Counted from the first letter of the stretch, positions 29,371 through 42,714 are shown. The stretch is DNA of 64,000 nucleotides from Turnera subulata (GCA_028386065.3 JAKUCV010007279.1:19980-83979), one strand, 5' to 3'. The notes: a model not told the origin generated them from the sequence alone. Program-made: numbers and translations.

Positions 29371-31070
29371 TATATCCGGGAGCCATCAAAACAAAGAGGA
29401 TATGGTTTTGGAAAAACCATCTGCCAGCACTTAGCGGTTATTGTCTAATGGTTACTGAAAATGTGGAAACAGGGCAGTTTGTGTTCTGAAAAAGAAAGTG
29501 CTTTTGAACTACCCATGTCTAACAAAGAGCATAAAAGGAGGGAGTGGAATCAATAGCATTAAACCATTCCTTTAAACCCATAAACTCTCTTTAGCAATCT
29601 CCTTCCTTCATTATTTGTGTTTCCCCATTAAAATAAAGCCTTACTCGATTTTATCTCTCTCTTCTTCACAAAATACTCTTAAATCTTAAATACTCACAAA
29701 ATCCTTCTACAACATAAACCATAACTCCTTCACCTTGAAAACTTATTCTGGTAAAGGAAATCTGGCCAAAGAAACAAAATCCTCAAAATCAAAGAAAGTC
29801 ACCAAGAAAACCCCTCCTCAAACACCCAAAACTGGTACAACTTCAAAAGCAAAGGCAAAACTAATGCTCAAGCCACAAAAGGGATAACGAAAGAAGAAAA
29901 GGGCAAGGGTATTGGCTCAAAGACAAGTCCGGATTTGACCTCCAGCAAAAGGAATGCTACAAAGGACTTGAGAAGTTCAAGGCGGATGAACTCATGAAGA
30001 AAGCTGCAGAGAAGGAGAAAGGTCTGAAGGAACCCGAGATGGAGGCTAATGTTGAGAACACTACACTCAATCCTCTCTTGGAATGCAATCCACCGGGTAG
30101 AATTTTTTATTCAAGAACTTTTACTGAGCTACCTTTAGATCCACAAACACACAGCACCGTGGTTGATACACAAACCTTACCTACTTGTGTAAAACTTATG
30201 AGTACTATCGAAAGTGGGCTTTAGACCAAAGCTTTGGTGCTAGCAACCCTAGTTTAGAGCATAAAAAGTCTAATGATGATGTGTTTTATATGGATACGGC
30301 TATTAAGAGTATTCTTAGTAAGATTAAAGTGCAAACCAGGCAAGATACTAGGAAATTGTTTGAAGAAAAAAATGGGGAGTTTGTTTTCCAAGCTGTTGGT
30401 TGATGAGTCAAGACCATTTGTGGACGATGATGATGTACTAGTTGAGAAGGAAAAGGAAGTAGAGGCTGAGTTGGAGAAAATCAATAATGAAGCACAAAAA
30501 TTGAAAGATCTGGTTGCTCGTGAAACCAGGTCTGTGGATAAAGAGGCAGCAGATGATGTTGATGTGGTTCCTGAAGAAACCACACAATCTGTGCAAAAGA
30601 GCTTGAACAGAACCAGTCCGAGAAGGAGTAGACCACTTTGGAAGATCTTTCGAACCTGAATATTGTCCCGGCCGAGGGATCCAAAAACACCAGCCGTGAT
30701 GGTCTCACCTCAACCGAGATATTTAAGATTGTTGCAGAAGCTGAGGCAAATGCCAAGCAGCGACAAGTTTATGTGGTTGAAAAAGAACTAGAAGGTGAGA
30801 AGCAGCATAAAGATAAAGAAATTGAAGGAGAACCTGGGTCTGATAATTGAAAAGAATTTGAGAAGTAGAAGGATGAAGAACAACAATAATCAGTTTCTGT
30901 CCAGCAGCCAGAGAAGGCTAAGAAAAAGAAGAAACATGTGGTTTATGCAAAAACCACACAACTCATCTTGAGGAAACCGAGTACCCATTCCCAATTCAAG
31001 ATGGTGAGCAAGAAAAGTGGCAAGAAAAGGTCATTTAAGTTAATCTTGAAGACTCTAATGATGATACTTG
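29371..31070 (+). pseudogene. Env-like/coiled-coil region of the SIRE-like copia element
   Basis: It continues the element interrupted at 22433. From about 29770 a basic Lys/Ser/Pro-rich stretch appears (SSKSKKVTKKTPPQTPKT-like). Frames at 29994-30224, 30185-30403, 30273-30659 and 30638-30850 follow, together forming a charged, coiled-coil-rich protein interrupted by shifts and stops. SIRE/Maximus elements carry an env-like ORF of this style downstream of RNase H. No membrane segment is seen. Function in living elements is unknown. Confidence 0.5.
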
Positions 31071-31630
31071 TGGACACCCAAATTTGACCCATGATTTATT
31101 CTATTATTTTGAATTATGAGTGTGTTTATGTCTTTGGTTGATGAGACGATTTATTGATGATATGAATGTATTTGTGATTTGATGTGGTAGAATAAGGATA
31201 TTTTACTTGCTTATTTCTTTTTATTTGTTTTTCCCTTTGTTATTTATTTAATTTTGGGTTAGAAATAAATATTAAGTTTGGGCTAATATAATATGGATTC
31301 TCCAGTAGTAGCAGTCCATTTAAATACATTGTCTGCAGCCCAATTTAATTCTAATTTTTGTGAAAATTTAGGATTAAATATGTATTTTGCCTACTTTGAG
31401 TTAGTTTTATTAGAAAAGACGAATAATTAGAAGTGAGGTTGATAAAAAGGAAAAGTATTGGAGTCGCATACAAGTTTAGGATATTTTCTGGGTCGGGGAA
31501 TATTCTAAAGGGCGTGGAAACCAACTAGGAATCGTATTGGAGGAGAAAAAGTAAGAAAAAAGGAAAAACTGCTCAGTCGGGGGCGGTCATGTCTCCATGA
31601 CCGCCACGACCGAGGTTCAGCGGGTTTGAT
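31071..31630 (+). repeat. 5' part of an Ogre-like LTR
   Basis: TGTGGACACCCAAATTTGACCC at 31071 and the following 0.55 kb match the start of the LTRs at 17756 and 40799. It includes the GGCGGTCATG...CATGACCGCC block (about 31585-31612). Similarity is lost afterwards, so it is truncated. Confidence 0.6.
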
Positions 31631-33948
31631 TCATCGCTACCGTCGTGTTCGTGTAAGTCGCCGCTCTTCCTTCTTTCCTCTCCTTTTTCTTTGTACTTCA
31701 TTACCCAGATTAATCCGGGGCTATTGTATCTTAAATTTAACCAGAATTGGGTGCCTTTTTTTGTTGATGTTTGGGTTTTGGATCGGTGGCGGGTTTGTGT
31801 TCGTCGGCTGTGGTATTGTTGGTAGATTGGTGTTGGGGATACGGTGGTCTGGACGGGTTGTTTCCAGCAGAGGGTTGCTGTGTTTGATGGATCCGAGGCT
31901 GGGGTGAGTAGATCTGCTCCAGCATTGAGTTCTTGTGGTCGGTTTTGGGTTGTTTTCAGTAAGCTTCCAACCCTCAAACTTTTTCAAGCACTTGAAACTC
32001 GTTCTTTTTCTAATGAATGCTTTGTTGTTGTTATTTTGTTGATTTGGGTGTTGGTGGATGGTTTTCGGAATAGGCAGTTGTGGTTGCCGTGTTTCGGATT
32101 ACTGTGTTGTTTCTTGCGGCGAGCTTGGGTGCTGTTCCAGCGAGGTTTTATCGAAATTTGGCGAGCACGGTTCCTGTTTCGACGAGCGGGTACTATTCCG
32201 TGAGACAAAATCTTCTTCGGATTTTCACAGTACCTGCTCTGATGATGTTATGTATTTAATTTTCATACATGGCATGTAATTAATTAAACAAATATATCTT
32301 TTCGATGTATCGGAAATAATCAGGTTAGTGGAGACCGTGTGTGGAAAAACGAGTGGCGTGGCCGGAATGTGTCCGATGTGAGTAGAAATTCTAGGACGGT
32401 AAACCTTTGGCTCGGGTACAACCTTAGAGTGGGAAGTAGGGAAACCGGGCCCAAGCCCATTGATGACACGCTTGAACCCTAAATATGTTTTGGACAATTT
32501 AAGCGTGAGCTTTATGCCCAAGATCAATTTGGGCAAAGTAATGGATTTTAATGATATGGGTTTTAGACCTAGATGTGCATTTGGATTTGATTGGGCTTTT
32601 AGGCCCGGATAAAGGATTTGGACATAGTTGGGCTTTAGGCCAATAAACCTTAGGCCCATGTCACTTGGGAATGAGGATGGTGAGTAAGAATGAACCCTTG
32701 GGCTTTGACCTTGAACTCTTTAAATAATATGTTAGTTTGGGCTGGGTTTAGCAATCGGTTGCATTTTATGAGCATGCACAGTTTATTCTGTACATTTGTG
32801 TGATATTGGTGTCTATATGTTTAGGCACGGGTCGTACCTCGAGAGCAGCAGGATCTAGTGCTGGAAAAGCCGAGCGACATCATATCTGAGGTGACTCTAT
32901 AAGACCTATATGCTTGTATGCGAATACTTTCTGTTATGGTTAGATAGTGCTACTTGCTGTGTATGTTGCATGTTGTTGACTATATTGTGTACCTGACTGT
33001 ATATGTGCTTTGATGCCTGCCAAGTTAATAATTTATAAGCTGATAATACCATGTTTAGAGATATGTGCTGATTTGCGATATCATGTATATCTGTGAGCCA
33101 TGGGCTCGGTTTAGAGAATCTATGTGTTTGTTCATAACCTGTATGCGTAATCTAAGAATCACCTATACTGAAAGTATAATTGGTAAATAATGAACCTGGA
33201 TAATATTAATTCTACTGTGGGGCTATTGACCGGTAGCACCGAGTGGGAGAGTGGGTAACCTTCGGGAGTTGTGATGCTAAAAAGAGTTTTAGAGACGGTG
33301 CCTTGGGAATTAGATGGATGCGCCCCTTCGTTAGATTAGTTACTGAGAGCATCCCTCAAAGAGGCGTCGCGTTGGGGAAGGTGGGTGTACCCCTTGGTTA
33401 TTTTATACTTGGTCTTAGTTTGTACTGAGTGCACCCCTTAGAGAGCCATCAGCCACTTGAGGTGTTTTAGTGGTTAATTCTTATTTCGGATCTTACCCCT
33501 TCCGATGTATTAGTGTTTTGGGTTTGAGCCTTGTACTGGCCAGTCGCTACTAAGCTTGACGCACAAAGTAGAGGGCCCTAATGATAATACGAAAGATTAT
33601 ATACAAATAATTCATAAAACACTTATATCTGTGGCATTTGACGCGTGTTGATCATGTGTGTGTGTACATATGCTCGTGGACTACTCACGCTACGAGCCTG
33701 TCTTCACCTGCCTGTATATTTGTCTTGTATTGTTCATTGAGTAGGCGACTTATATAATCGTCACCGCAGTTTTACAGATCCTTAGTAGCTTGCTGACAAT
33801 TTCTTTCCTCACTGCGCTTCAGACTTTCCCAACTCAACAGGTACTATGCTTTCCTTAGTGGACATATCTATAGTTTGACACTACATATGTTTGCACTTAT
33901 CTTTTGATTTATTATTTAATTCCGCTGCATATTTTATCGGGATGCTGT
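31631..33948. other. Unassigned, repeat-like stretch
   Basis: 2.3 kb with no convincing gene. It has LTR-like phrasing: runs of GGGCTT/GGCCCA (32440-32660), a tract with 'gcaccgagtgggagag' (33238) and a pyrimidine-rich end. It may be part of a Ty3-gypsy LTR whose ends are lost. Open frames here are short and unsupported. Confidence 0.3.
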
Positions 33949-34260
33949 TTGTGAGCACCTGGGCCAAAGTCAATTTGACCTCCTCACCTTATTCCTTACA
34001 CCTTCTTCTTAACCAACAAAACGAGTCAAATTAACCAACAAAGTTAATTGACCCGGCCCAAAACAATGGGTTCACTCAAGCCACTATCACTTCAGGAAAG
34101 TATGTAGCGGACTTGGATTCCCTCGTCCTCTTACGGTAGAGGCTTCATATCAATCATCATGAATGCAAGGCACGTATGATGGCACATAAAAAAGGAATAT
34201 AAAAAATTCAACGATTGCACAAAATTTTAAACCCACTACTTCCTTAGTGGAGTCGCCAGC
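33949..34260 (-). other. Reversed Ogre-like LTR end plus leader
   Basis: 33949 starts TGTGAGCACCTGGGCC, the reverse of an Ogre-like LTR end, for about 80 bp. Then about 34070-34245 is the reverse of an Ogre-like leader, homologous to 21330-21430. The primer site AGTGGAGTCGCCA (34246-34258) abuts the next LTR. Confidence 0.5.
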
Positions 34261-35812
34261 TGTGAGGACCCGGGCCAAAGTTAATTTCATCTTCTCACCT
34301 TATTCCTTATACCTTCTTCTTAACCAACAATCCAACATCAACTAGAGTCGCCACCTTGATTTTATTTTGGAAAAATCAAGAGAAACCCTATATTCCTTAT
34401 TAGACAAAAAAGTATTCCTCTTTCATAGGCAAGAATAGAAGGGACTCATCTTTAGCGAACCAGAGATGTTGGATTTGAGGATTCATCATGGATGGGAAGG
34501 TGTTAGACACCCATCCATATTGGGGAGAAAATTTGTGCAATTAAAGAATAAAATTGTATACCTTGTGAGTGTGTGCATAGTGGAAACAAATCACAAAAAA
34601 AAAACAAAATAAGATTGAAACAAAAAGAAATTAAAACATTATTGGGCTTGAGTTTCCACCACTAGAAACCACCTACGTACTCCGGCAACCGGGTTCAAAG
34701 CCCACGTAGTTTTACATGGCATCATATAATAATTACATCACCAACAACATATTAGCATTAGTTCATCATCAGCAACAACAAATAAAAAAGAATAGGATTA
34801 CCTCTTGTAGTCCTCCTCTAGCTCCAAAATTTGGGTTGTCTTCTATACCCACTCTTTTGCCACTTCTAAGCTCTATCTTTGACTCATCTTGATCTAGTCT
34901 TACTGCTTCTTCCTTGATACTAGACACCACTTGATTCCTCCAGAGTTTCTGCCTCTAAAATTATTTCTAGGCTTGGAGAGTTAGAGTTTCTCCAAGCACT
35001 TAAACTTTTAAGAGGTGTGTAAAGAGAATTCTTGGCCCCTTCGATGTGAATGGGAGGCTTTATTTATAGAGTTTTGGGGCTAAAAAGATCATGCACCTTT
35101 TAATAGACAAGATTCTAGCCAGAAATTTGGGCAAAAACCGAGTAGAATCAAAATTAATGCCAAAAATCGAGGAAAAGTCCATCAAGGGGTAACATGGCCA
35201 CCATGGCGGGCAGTGATGTCGTGATGGCCGCCACGCCTGGCGGTCTTCTTTGCTTGACCATTCGAGCCCATCGGTCATGCTGAGATGACCGCCCGGACTG
35301 GCGGGTTTGGTCTGTTCTTGCCTTTTTTTATCTCTGATCTCTCCTAATTCCGGCCTGACTAGATTTGACGCGTAATTAACATGTTGTTAGACCAGATATC
35401 ACTCTTTTCTTGATTATGACTCCTACTAAACTTGCCATATATTATTAACACACTTAAAACCCAACTTTTTATGCACATATTTACCAAAAACACATTTAGC
35501 ATAAAAAGGATCAACAAAATAAGAGCTAAAATTAGGCTATCATTAAATGTGTTTATGGGCCAATTATTCCTAGAGAATCTACAATTTATTAGATTAAACT
35601 CTACATGCATCTTAGCCCAAAATTAAATCATCTCAATTACATTGGGTCTAAACACAAATAAAGTCCAAATTAATAAAATGTTATATTTTATTTATCCAAA
35701 CTCTAAACATATTTCTAACCCAAAATTAAATCATCTCATTAACCTTGCGTTTAAAAATATATCAAAATTCTAAATTAATAAAATACGAGCGGTCCAAATT
35801 TGGATGTTCACA
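34261..35812 (-). mobile_element. Reversed Ogre-like 5' LTR
   Basis: On the plus strand it runs TGTGAGGACCCGGGCC to GGATGTTCACA, 1552 bp. Its primer site and leader lie on the left, so it is the 5' LTR of a minus-strand element whose body is lost. A TATA-like box, CTATAAATAAAG on the minus strand, lies near 35060, with the GACCGCC/GGCGGTC block at 35190-35305. Confidence 0.7.
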
Positions 35813-36030
35813 CTGTTTTGTTTTACTTTGATTTTGGTCACTTGTTATTCTGGTTGGTTTGCTAGTGGTTACCCTGGCTTGTTAAGTCTGATTTATACTA
35901 TGAACCCTTAGCATCCCTGTATTTATTTTGTCATTTTGGGATACTGTTGTGATATTTTACATAGAGTTTTGGCATCTTGGGACTCAAGGACATTTTAGTC
36001 TTTTCATTATTATTTATATTTTGTATATTT
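35813..36030. other. Short unassigned T-rich segment
   Basis: No gene or repeat unit was recognised. It separates two reversed Ogre-like LTR pieces. Confidence 0.3.
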
Positions 36031-36514
36031 GCTCTTGGGATGCGGTCATTTCAGTCGTGGCGGTCATCACGAGATGACCTCCCGCCGCTTGCTACAATAA
36101 CGCATTCTTGCCTTTTTAGCTCCCGATTCTCATTAATCCGAGGTCTTATTGATTTTTCGCGTGAAATTAAGGATGTCCGACCAGGAAACACACCAGTACT
36201 TGTTGGCTACTCTTATCAATCACTCCAATTAACATTAATACTCCCTAATTAGCTCAAAATCAACTCTCTTTTACCATTTTATCACATTCATAAAAAAAGT
36301 AATTTTAATTCTGATTTTGCACGAAAATCAAAACCGAATGGGCTATAAAAAATGTGTTCCTAATGGGCTAAACCTCTGTGGATATCCATATTTCATTAAC
36401 TAAACCCATAAAATATTCTAAGTCCAAAATTAAACCATCTAATTAACTTTGGAATTAAAACATCTTAAGAGCCCAAATTAACAAAATATGAAAGTCCGAA
36501 TTTGGTTGTTCACA
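36031..36514 (-). repeat. Truncated reversed Ogre-like LTR
   Basis: The last 0.48 kb of a reversed LTR, including the GCGGTCAT block (36045-36090), ending GGTTGTTCACA at 36514. It truncates the 5' end of the next copia element. Confidence 0.6.
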
Positions 36515-36892
36515 GCTTATGCTCCATTGCCTGAAGCGAATGTGACGTTACATAATAATTTTGGTCGTGGCTGTGGACAAGGCAATGGTTGCGAAAGTGG
36601 TAGTGGACGGGGGCATGGATGTGGAAGAGACCATTTTAATTATCGTCACCGCTACGATTACAACAACGCAAGGCTAAGGGAAAACGTGTCAATCACGTGA
36701 ATGAAAGAAAAAAATTATGATAAGAAAAATTCTGAATGTGCCTGCTATCATTGTGGCGTGACAAGTCATTGGTTATGGACATACTGTACAGTAAAGCACC
36801 TGGTGGAGCTTTATCAAGCATCTGTGAAAGGCAAAAATAAGGTTGTTGAAACCAATTTTGCTCAAGATGATGGCCACAATGCTACCTTTTAG
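36515..36892 (+). pseudogene. Copia gag C-terminal remnant with CCHC knuckle
   Basis: A Gly/Arg-rich stretch (FGRGCGQGNGCESGSGRGHG) is followed, after one stop, by CYHCGVTSHWLWTYC, a complete CX2CX4HX4C zinc knuckle, then KHLVELYQAS. The knuckle binds element RNA in copia Gag. This piece is the 3' end only. Confidence 0.7.
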
Positions 36893-37129
36893 ACTGATTC
36901 ATATATAGATATTGATGATTATCTTGCTTATCCAGAAGAAGCAAGTAACAAAATGAAACAAGAATAAATATGTTATCAATTTCTTTGTTTTCCCATTGAT
37001 GTTCTTGTAATATGTTGTTAACTTTCTTGTTTTATTAATGTTCTTACTTTATTTTTTTGCACTTAATTTAATATATTGGAGTGTTTTCTAGATTAGTATT
37101 ATTTTCTTATACATATATTTTTTTCATGA

Positions 37130-39894
37130 AGATATGGACATTCAGCTATATGGTTTCAAGAACAATGACTCAGATATATGTCTAGAAGACAGTGCAACTA
37201 CTCATTTTGTATTTAATAAACGAAAATATTTCCTTTTTTTTTGAAATTTGAAAAGGCATACGTTAGTATAATCTCTGGTAGTACAAAAATAATTGAAGGC
37301 TCCGGAATAGCTAAAATTTTACTACCAAAGAGATCAAGGATAATTATTGAAAATACATTATTCTCTTCAAAGTCTCAAAGAAATTTGTTGAGTTTTGAGG
37401 ATATCCGTTTAAATGGATATCATATTGAGATAATGATTGAAAGAAATGTTGAATATCTCAACATTACAAAAGTTACCATCACAGATAACAAACAAGCTGT
37501 GAAAAAATTACATGTATTATCCTCTGGAATTACTACATATATATTCGAGTTATTATACCCAACTAGAAGCTGGCACCAACCAGAAGCTGACTATTGAATT
37601 ACAAATTTGACATGACCGGTTGGGCCATCCCGGATCAATAATGATGTGAAAATTATTGAAAATTCATTTGGTCATCGATTGAAAAATCAAAAGATTTTTC
37701 ATTCTAATGAATTTTCATGTGTTGCTTGTCCACAAAGAATTAATTATTCGGCCTTCATATGATAAATTTGGCTCAGAATCACCAGCATTTTTGGAAAGAA
37801 TTCAGGGAGATATTGTAGACCTATGCATCCACCGTGTGGACCATTCATATATTTTATAGTTTTAATCGATGCACCAACCATGTGGTCCAATAAGTGTTTG
37901 TTGTCCTTACGCAATTTGGCATTTGCACACTTATTATCGCAATTAATCAAATTGCGGGCACACTTCCTTGATCATGCAATTATATATCTTGATAATACTG
38001 CTAGACTTCTCCTCTAAGGCGTTTAATGACTATTGTATTATAATTGGAATTATGGTTGAACATTTTATAGCTCATGTTCATATCCAAAATGGTGTAGCAG
38101 AATCGTTAATTAAACACCTCCAATTGATAAGTTTTCTGTTACTGTTGGGGACATGTTATTTTGCATGCAGCAACACTTGTGTGCATTAGGCCAACAAATT
38201 ATCATAAACTCTCCCACATTCAATTGGTTCATGGTCACGAACCTAATATCTCCCTTCTTCGGATTTTTGGTTGTGCAATATATGTGCCAATTGCTCCACC
38301 ACAATGTACTAAAATGGGTCCTCAAAGAATTTTGGGAATATATGTTGGATACGAATCTCCACAATTATAAAATATTTGGAACCATCAACTACAGATTTAT
38401 TTACAGCAAGGTTTGCTGATTGTCATTTTGATGAAAATATTTTTCCAAACAATAGGGGGAGAAAATAAGCAGCTGGATAAAGAGATTAAATGGAATCTTA
38501 TATCATTATCAAGCCTTGATCCTAGAATAAATCAGTGTGAATTTGAAGTTCAAAAGATGATTCATTTGCAAAATATAGCAAATCAATTGCCAGACGCATT
38601 TACTGGTGTCAATAGAGTGACCAAATCTCATATACCAACTACAAATGCTCCTGTTAGAATTGATGTTCCCAAAGGACAATGAAAGAATGCAAATGAAGCC
38701 AAAGCATGCCAGAGGCGTGGTAGACCACTCGGTTCCAAGGATAAAAATCCTCGACAGAGAAAAGGAGCAAAGATACAAGATAGCCCCAATGGGGTAATAA
38801 AACCTCTAGTAGAGATACAAAAAATTGAAAATCCTCAAGAAAAGGACAATCCTCCAGAAGAGGTTCCTGACATAAATCGTAACATTCCAGAAGTAACTTA
38901 GATACCTGAAATAAGTCAAAATGATGAGATCTCAATCAACTATATTATGTCAGGAACAAGATGGAACTGACGTGAAACAACCATCGACGGAATTTTTGCA
39001 TATAATATAGCACTAAATATTATGGAAGGAAACAAGGATTATTAGCCCAAATCGATAGATGAATGCCGATGTAGAAATGAATGACCAAAATGGAGAGATG
39101 CAATTAAAGCTGAGTTAGACTCCCTCATAAAGCAAGAAGTTTTTGGGCCGGGAGTCCCAACACCTGATGGTGTGAAACCGGTCGGTTACAAATGGATATT
39201 TGCGCGAAAAAGAAACAAAAAAATAAAATAGTGAGATATAAAGCACGACTTTTTGCACAAGAGTTTACCCAACGGCTTGGTATTTGATTATGAGGAGACA
39301 TACTCCCCTGTGGTAGATGCAACTACTTTTTGGTATCTGATTAGTTTGGCAATATATGAAAAATTAGAAATGCATCTAATGGATGTTGTTACTGCCTATC
39401 TCTATGGACCAATAAATCATGTTATCTACATGAGAGTCCCTGAAGGATTCAAGTTCCTCGAAGCAACTAATTCCCGAGATATATACTCAATCAAATTGAA
39501 AAGATACTTATATTGCTTGAAGCAATCTAGACGTATCTGGTATAATCGACTTAGTGAATATTTGATAAAATAAGGCTACAAAAATGGTTCCATATCTCTA
39601 TGTGTTTTTATTAAAAAGTCCATGTGTGAATATGCCATCATTACTGTTTATATTGATGATTTAAATATTATTGAAACTAAAGAAGAAATTTTCGAAGGCG
39701 TGCATTGTTTGAAGAAAGAATTAGAGATGAAAGACCTGAGAAAGACAAAACTCTATCTAGGTCTTCAAATTACACATTTAGAAAAAGGAACTTTTGTCCA
39801 TCAGACACATTATACTGAAAAGGTTTTGAAAAGATTTTATATGGACAAAGCGAATGCATTAAGTACCGGGTTAATACATAAAAATATCTCTTAA
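37130..39894 (+). pseudogene. Copia pol remnant: protease, integrase, RT
   Basis: CLEDSATTHF (37185-37215) is the protease active site. 37241-37597 is the region after the protease. 37600-38400 holds integrase pieces with stops and shifts. 39110-39570 holds the RT N-terminus (VGYKWIFARK, DYEETYSPVV, MDVVTAYLYG). 39622-39894 has VYIDDLNII, the YVDD-box equivalent, then LYLGLQI. Several stops and frame changes make it inactive. Confidence 0.75.
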
Positions 39895-40560
39895 CTTTTT
39901 TATTTTCACCACTGTTGTCCCTAAAAAAAGTATTGGGTAATTTATATCCCTCAACTTGTGCCTAACCGAGTAGAGTTGCCCAATTACCTGCAGTAACAGG
40001 TTTTAGATGTGGGACCTACCTGCTATTGAATAAAAAATTATTTTTGTACTGTAGTTGTTTTCCACGTCAGATTGGCTTTGGTTTTTTTATTTTTTAAAAA
40101 AATAAAAAAAGATTGTAATTACAAAAATTGTGTGGGTCCTATATGCAATCATCTGATTTAAAAAAATAAACATATATATATTTTTTCCCGAAATCCAAGT
40201 TAGATTCGTAATAAAAAAATATTATTCTAATAAAAAAATATTATAAAAGAATAAGGAAATCAAAAAAATTCGCAATTTAAAATTTATTAGGACCCCACAT
40301 CCTTAATCTGTAAAATTAAAAATTAGTAAAATTGAAAATTCAAAAAATAAATTGCAATTTAAAATTTACGAGGGCCCCACATCAAGAATTCACAATCCGT
40401 TAAATTTAAAATTTTCCAACATTTTTCCCCAATTATTTTTAAAAAATAAATTTTTTATAAATTAGAATATTAGGGTGGGACCCACGATTTTTTTAGTTAC
40501 TAATCTGACGTGGAATCCAAAAAGTAGGAAAAATAATTTTTTATTTAATTTTTTACATAA
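39880..40560. mobile_element. AT-rich insert in the copia RNase H region (MITE-like, unclassified)
   Basis: Copia coding stops at about 39880 and resumes at about 40563 (ARSQTNYLFTYGGTAISW). The sequence between starts GGGTTAATACATAAAAATATC, contains 'atccctcaacttgtgcc' phrases typical of plant non-autonomous DNA elements, and is otherwise AT-rich. No terminal inverted repeat or target duplication was confirmed, and about 100 codons of Pol are missing, so insertion with deletion is likely. Confidence 0.35.
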
Positions 40561-40562
40561 GG

Positions 40563-40798
40563 CTCGGTCGCAAACAAACTACTTGTTTACCTATGGAGGA
40601 ACCGCTATTTCATGGCGATCCACAAAGCAAAGCATTGTTGCCACCTCTTCAAATAATGCAGAAATTGTGGCTATACATGAAGCTAGTTGAAAATGTGTTT
40701 AATTGAGATCGATGACTCAACATATTCGAGATTCATATGGATTAGATAGTGAGAGAGACATTCCAACAACGATTTATGAAGATAATGCAGCTTACATT
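40563..40798 (+). pseudogene. Copia RNase H remnant, first part
   Basis: TYGGTAISWRSTKQSIVATS with NNAEIVAIHEAS (the catalytic Glu region), then a stop, then TTIYEDNAAYI (third catalytic Asp). It is interrupted by the solo LTR within the codons after DNAAYI. Confidence 0.7.
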
Positions 40799-42341
40799 TG
40801 TGAACACCCAAATTTAGACCACTCATATTTTATTAATTTAGGCTTTTGATGTGTTTTAAACACAAGGTTAATTAAATGATTTAATTCTGGGCTAGAAATA
40901 TATTTGGGGTTTAGATTAATAGAGTATGATATTTTATTAATTTGGACTTTATGTGTGTTTTGACCCAATTTTATTAAAATGAGTTAATCTTGGGCTAAAA
41001 TATGCTTAGAGTTTAAGTTAGTAAAATATGGACTCTCCAGCGATGATTAACCCATAAAACACATTTCTTGCAGCTCAATTTTAGCTCTGATTTTCATAGA
41101 AAATCAAAATTAAATTTACCTTTTTGATAGAAAGTGTTTTTATGGTAAAAAGTGTATGGAAATTGAGTAATTAGGGTGTATTAATGATACATGGAAAGTT
41201 TAGAAAGGAGTAATAATCAAGAAAATGGTACTTTCTAGTCTATTAAGATGTTAATTGTGTGTGAGAATCAAGTCAAATCGGATTTAATGAGAATCGAGAC
41301 TAAAAAGGGTAAGAACGACAATTGTGAAAAGTGTCGGGCAGTCATCACGGCATTTGGCGATCTTGTCGCCATGACCGCCGGCGCCTGACAGTCTTGTCGC
41401 CATGACCGCCGGCGCTTGGCGATCATATATCCTCTGATTCGTCGATTTTCCTAAATTTTTGCCATTAATTCAATTCCAGCTGATTTTTAGCTAGAATCTC
41501 GCCCATTATGAGGTCCACGATCTTTATATCTCCAGAACTCTGTAAATAAAGCCCCCCTATTCACTTCTAAGAGGTCACAAGCTCTTTTCCACCCACACCC
41601 TATAAGCTTGAGTGCTTGGAGAAACCCTACTTCTCTAAGCCTAGAAACACTTTTACAGGCAGAAATTCTGAAAGATTTTCGTGATGAAGAGCATCAATAA
41701 GAGGCCAATAAGAGTAAATCAAGAGGAGATCAAAGATAGAACTTAGAAGTGGCAAGAGATTGAGTGGAGAAAACATCCCAAAACAAGGAGGTAGGTAATA
41801 CTAAATCTCTTTTTGATTTGTTTTTTGTTGTTGATTACTGATGATATGATGCTATTGATGATGATGTAATTGTTGTGTGATGCCATGTAAGAACCATGTG
41901 AGCTTTGAACCCGGTCGCTGGGGTACGTAAGTGGTTTTTAGTGGTGGAAACTGAAGCTCAATTATGTTTTATTTTCCTTTTTCTTTCAGATTTATTTTAA
42001 TTATTTTGTTGCTGTGATTTTGCTTCCACACTTGCACACTTACACAAGGCATACAATTTTATTCTTCAATTGCACAAAGTTTCACCCTAGCACGGATGGG
42101 TGCCTAACACCTTCGCATCTGTGATGAACCCACGAATCCAATAATCTCTGGTTTGCTAAAGATCATTCACTTATGTTGTTGCCTAAGAAAGAGGATAATG
42201 CTTAATGGTTTTTTCCCGGATTTTTTTAAGAAATAAAATTAGGATGGCGACTCCATTGATTGTTGGATTATTGGGTTAAGAAGAAGGTGTAAGGCATAAG
42301 GTGAGGAGGCCAAAGTGATTGATTTGGCTCGGGTTCTCACA
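40799..42341 (+). mobile_element. Ogre-like solo LTR in copia RNase H
   Basis: TGTGAACACCCAAATTTAG to CTCGGGTTCTCACA, 1543 bp, with ACATT on both sides (40794-40798 and 42342-42346). It is the cleanest complete copy of this LTR in the window. GACCGCC/GGCGATC block at 41336-41425. TATA-like CTGTAAATAAAG at about 41544. Confidence 0.85.
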
Positions 42342-42640
42342 ACATTGCCCAATTGAAGGAAGGATATATTAAAGGTGATCGAATAAAGCATACATTACCA
42401 AAGTTCTTTTTCACTCAATATCTTCAAAAGAATTGTGATATTTGTGGCCAACAGATTCGTTCAAGCGACAACCTGACAAACTTATTCACGAAATCGCTTC
42501 CTACTTCAACTTTTGAAAAGTTGATAAAGAAGATTGGCATGCGACGATTTCGAGACATCAAGGGAGGCCAAAATGAGGGGGAGCAGAATACGCATTACAC
42601 TCTTTTTTCCTTTACCAAGTTTCTATCCCACTAGGTTTTT
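42342..42640 (+). pseudogene. Copia RNase H remnant, last part
   Basis: It resumes after the solo LTR with QLKEGYIKGDRIKH, then CGQQIRSSDNLTNLFTKSLP and FEKLIKKIGMRRFRDI, the usual C-terminal end of copia Pol. Shifted or interrupted frames. Confidence 0.7.
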
Positions 42641-42714
42641 CTTAGTAAGGTTTTTAACGAGGTAGTTCTTTTTTAGCGTATTTTATCCAGACTACAATGA
42701 CATTCAAGGGGAAG

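Noticed and set aside
31573..32659. Several 60-140 codon frames in the unassigned 31.6-33.9 kb stretch
   Set aside because: No domain, no consistent codon bias, overlapping frames on both strands. The region looks like non-coding LTR.
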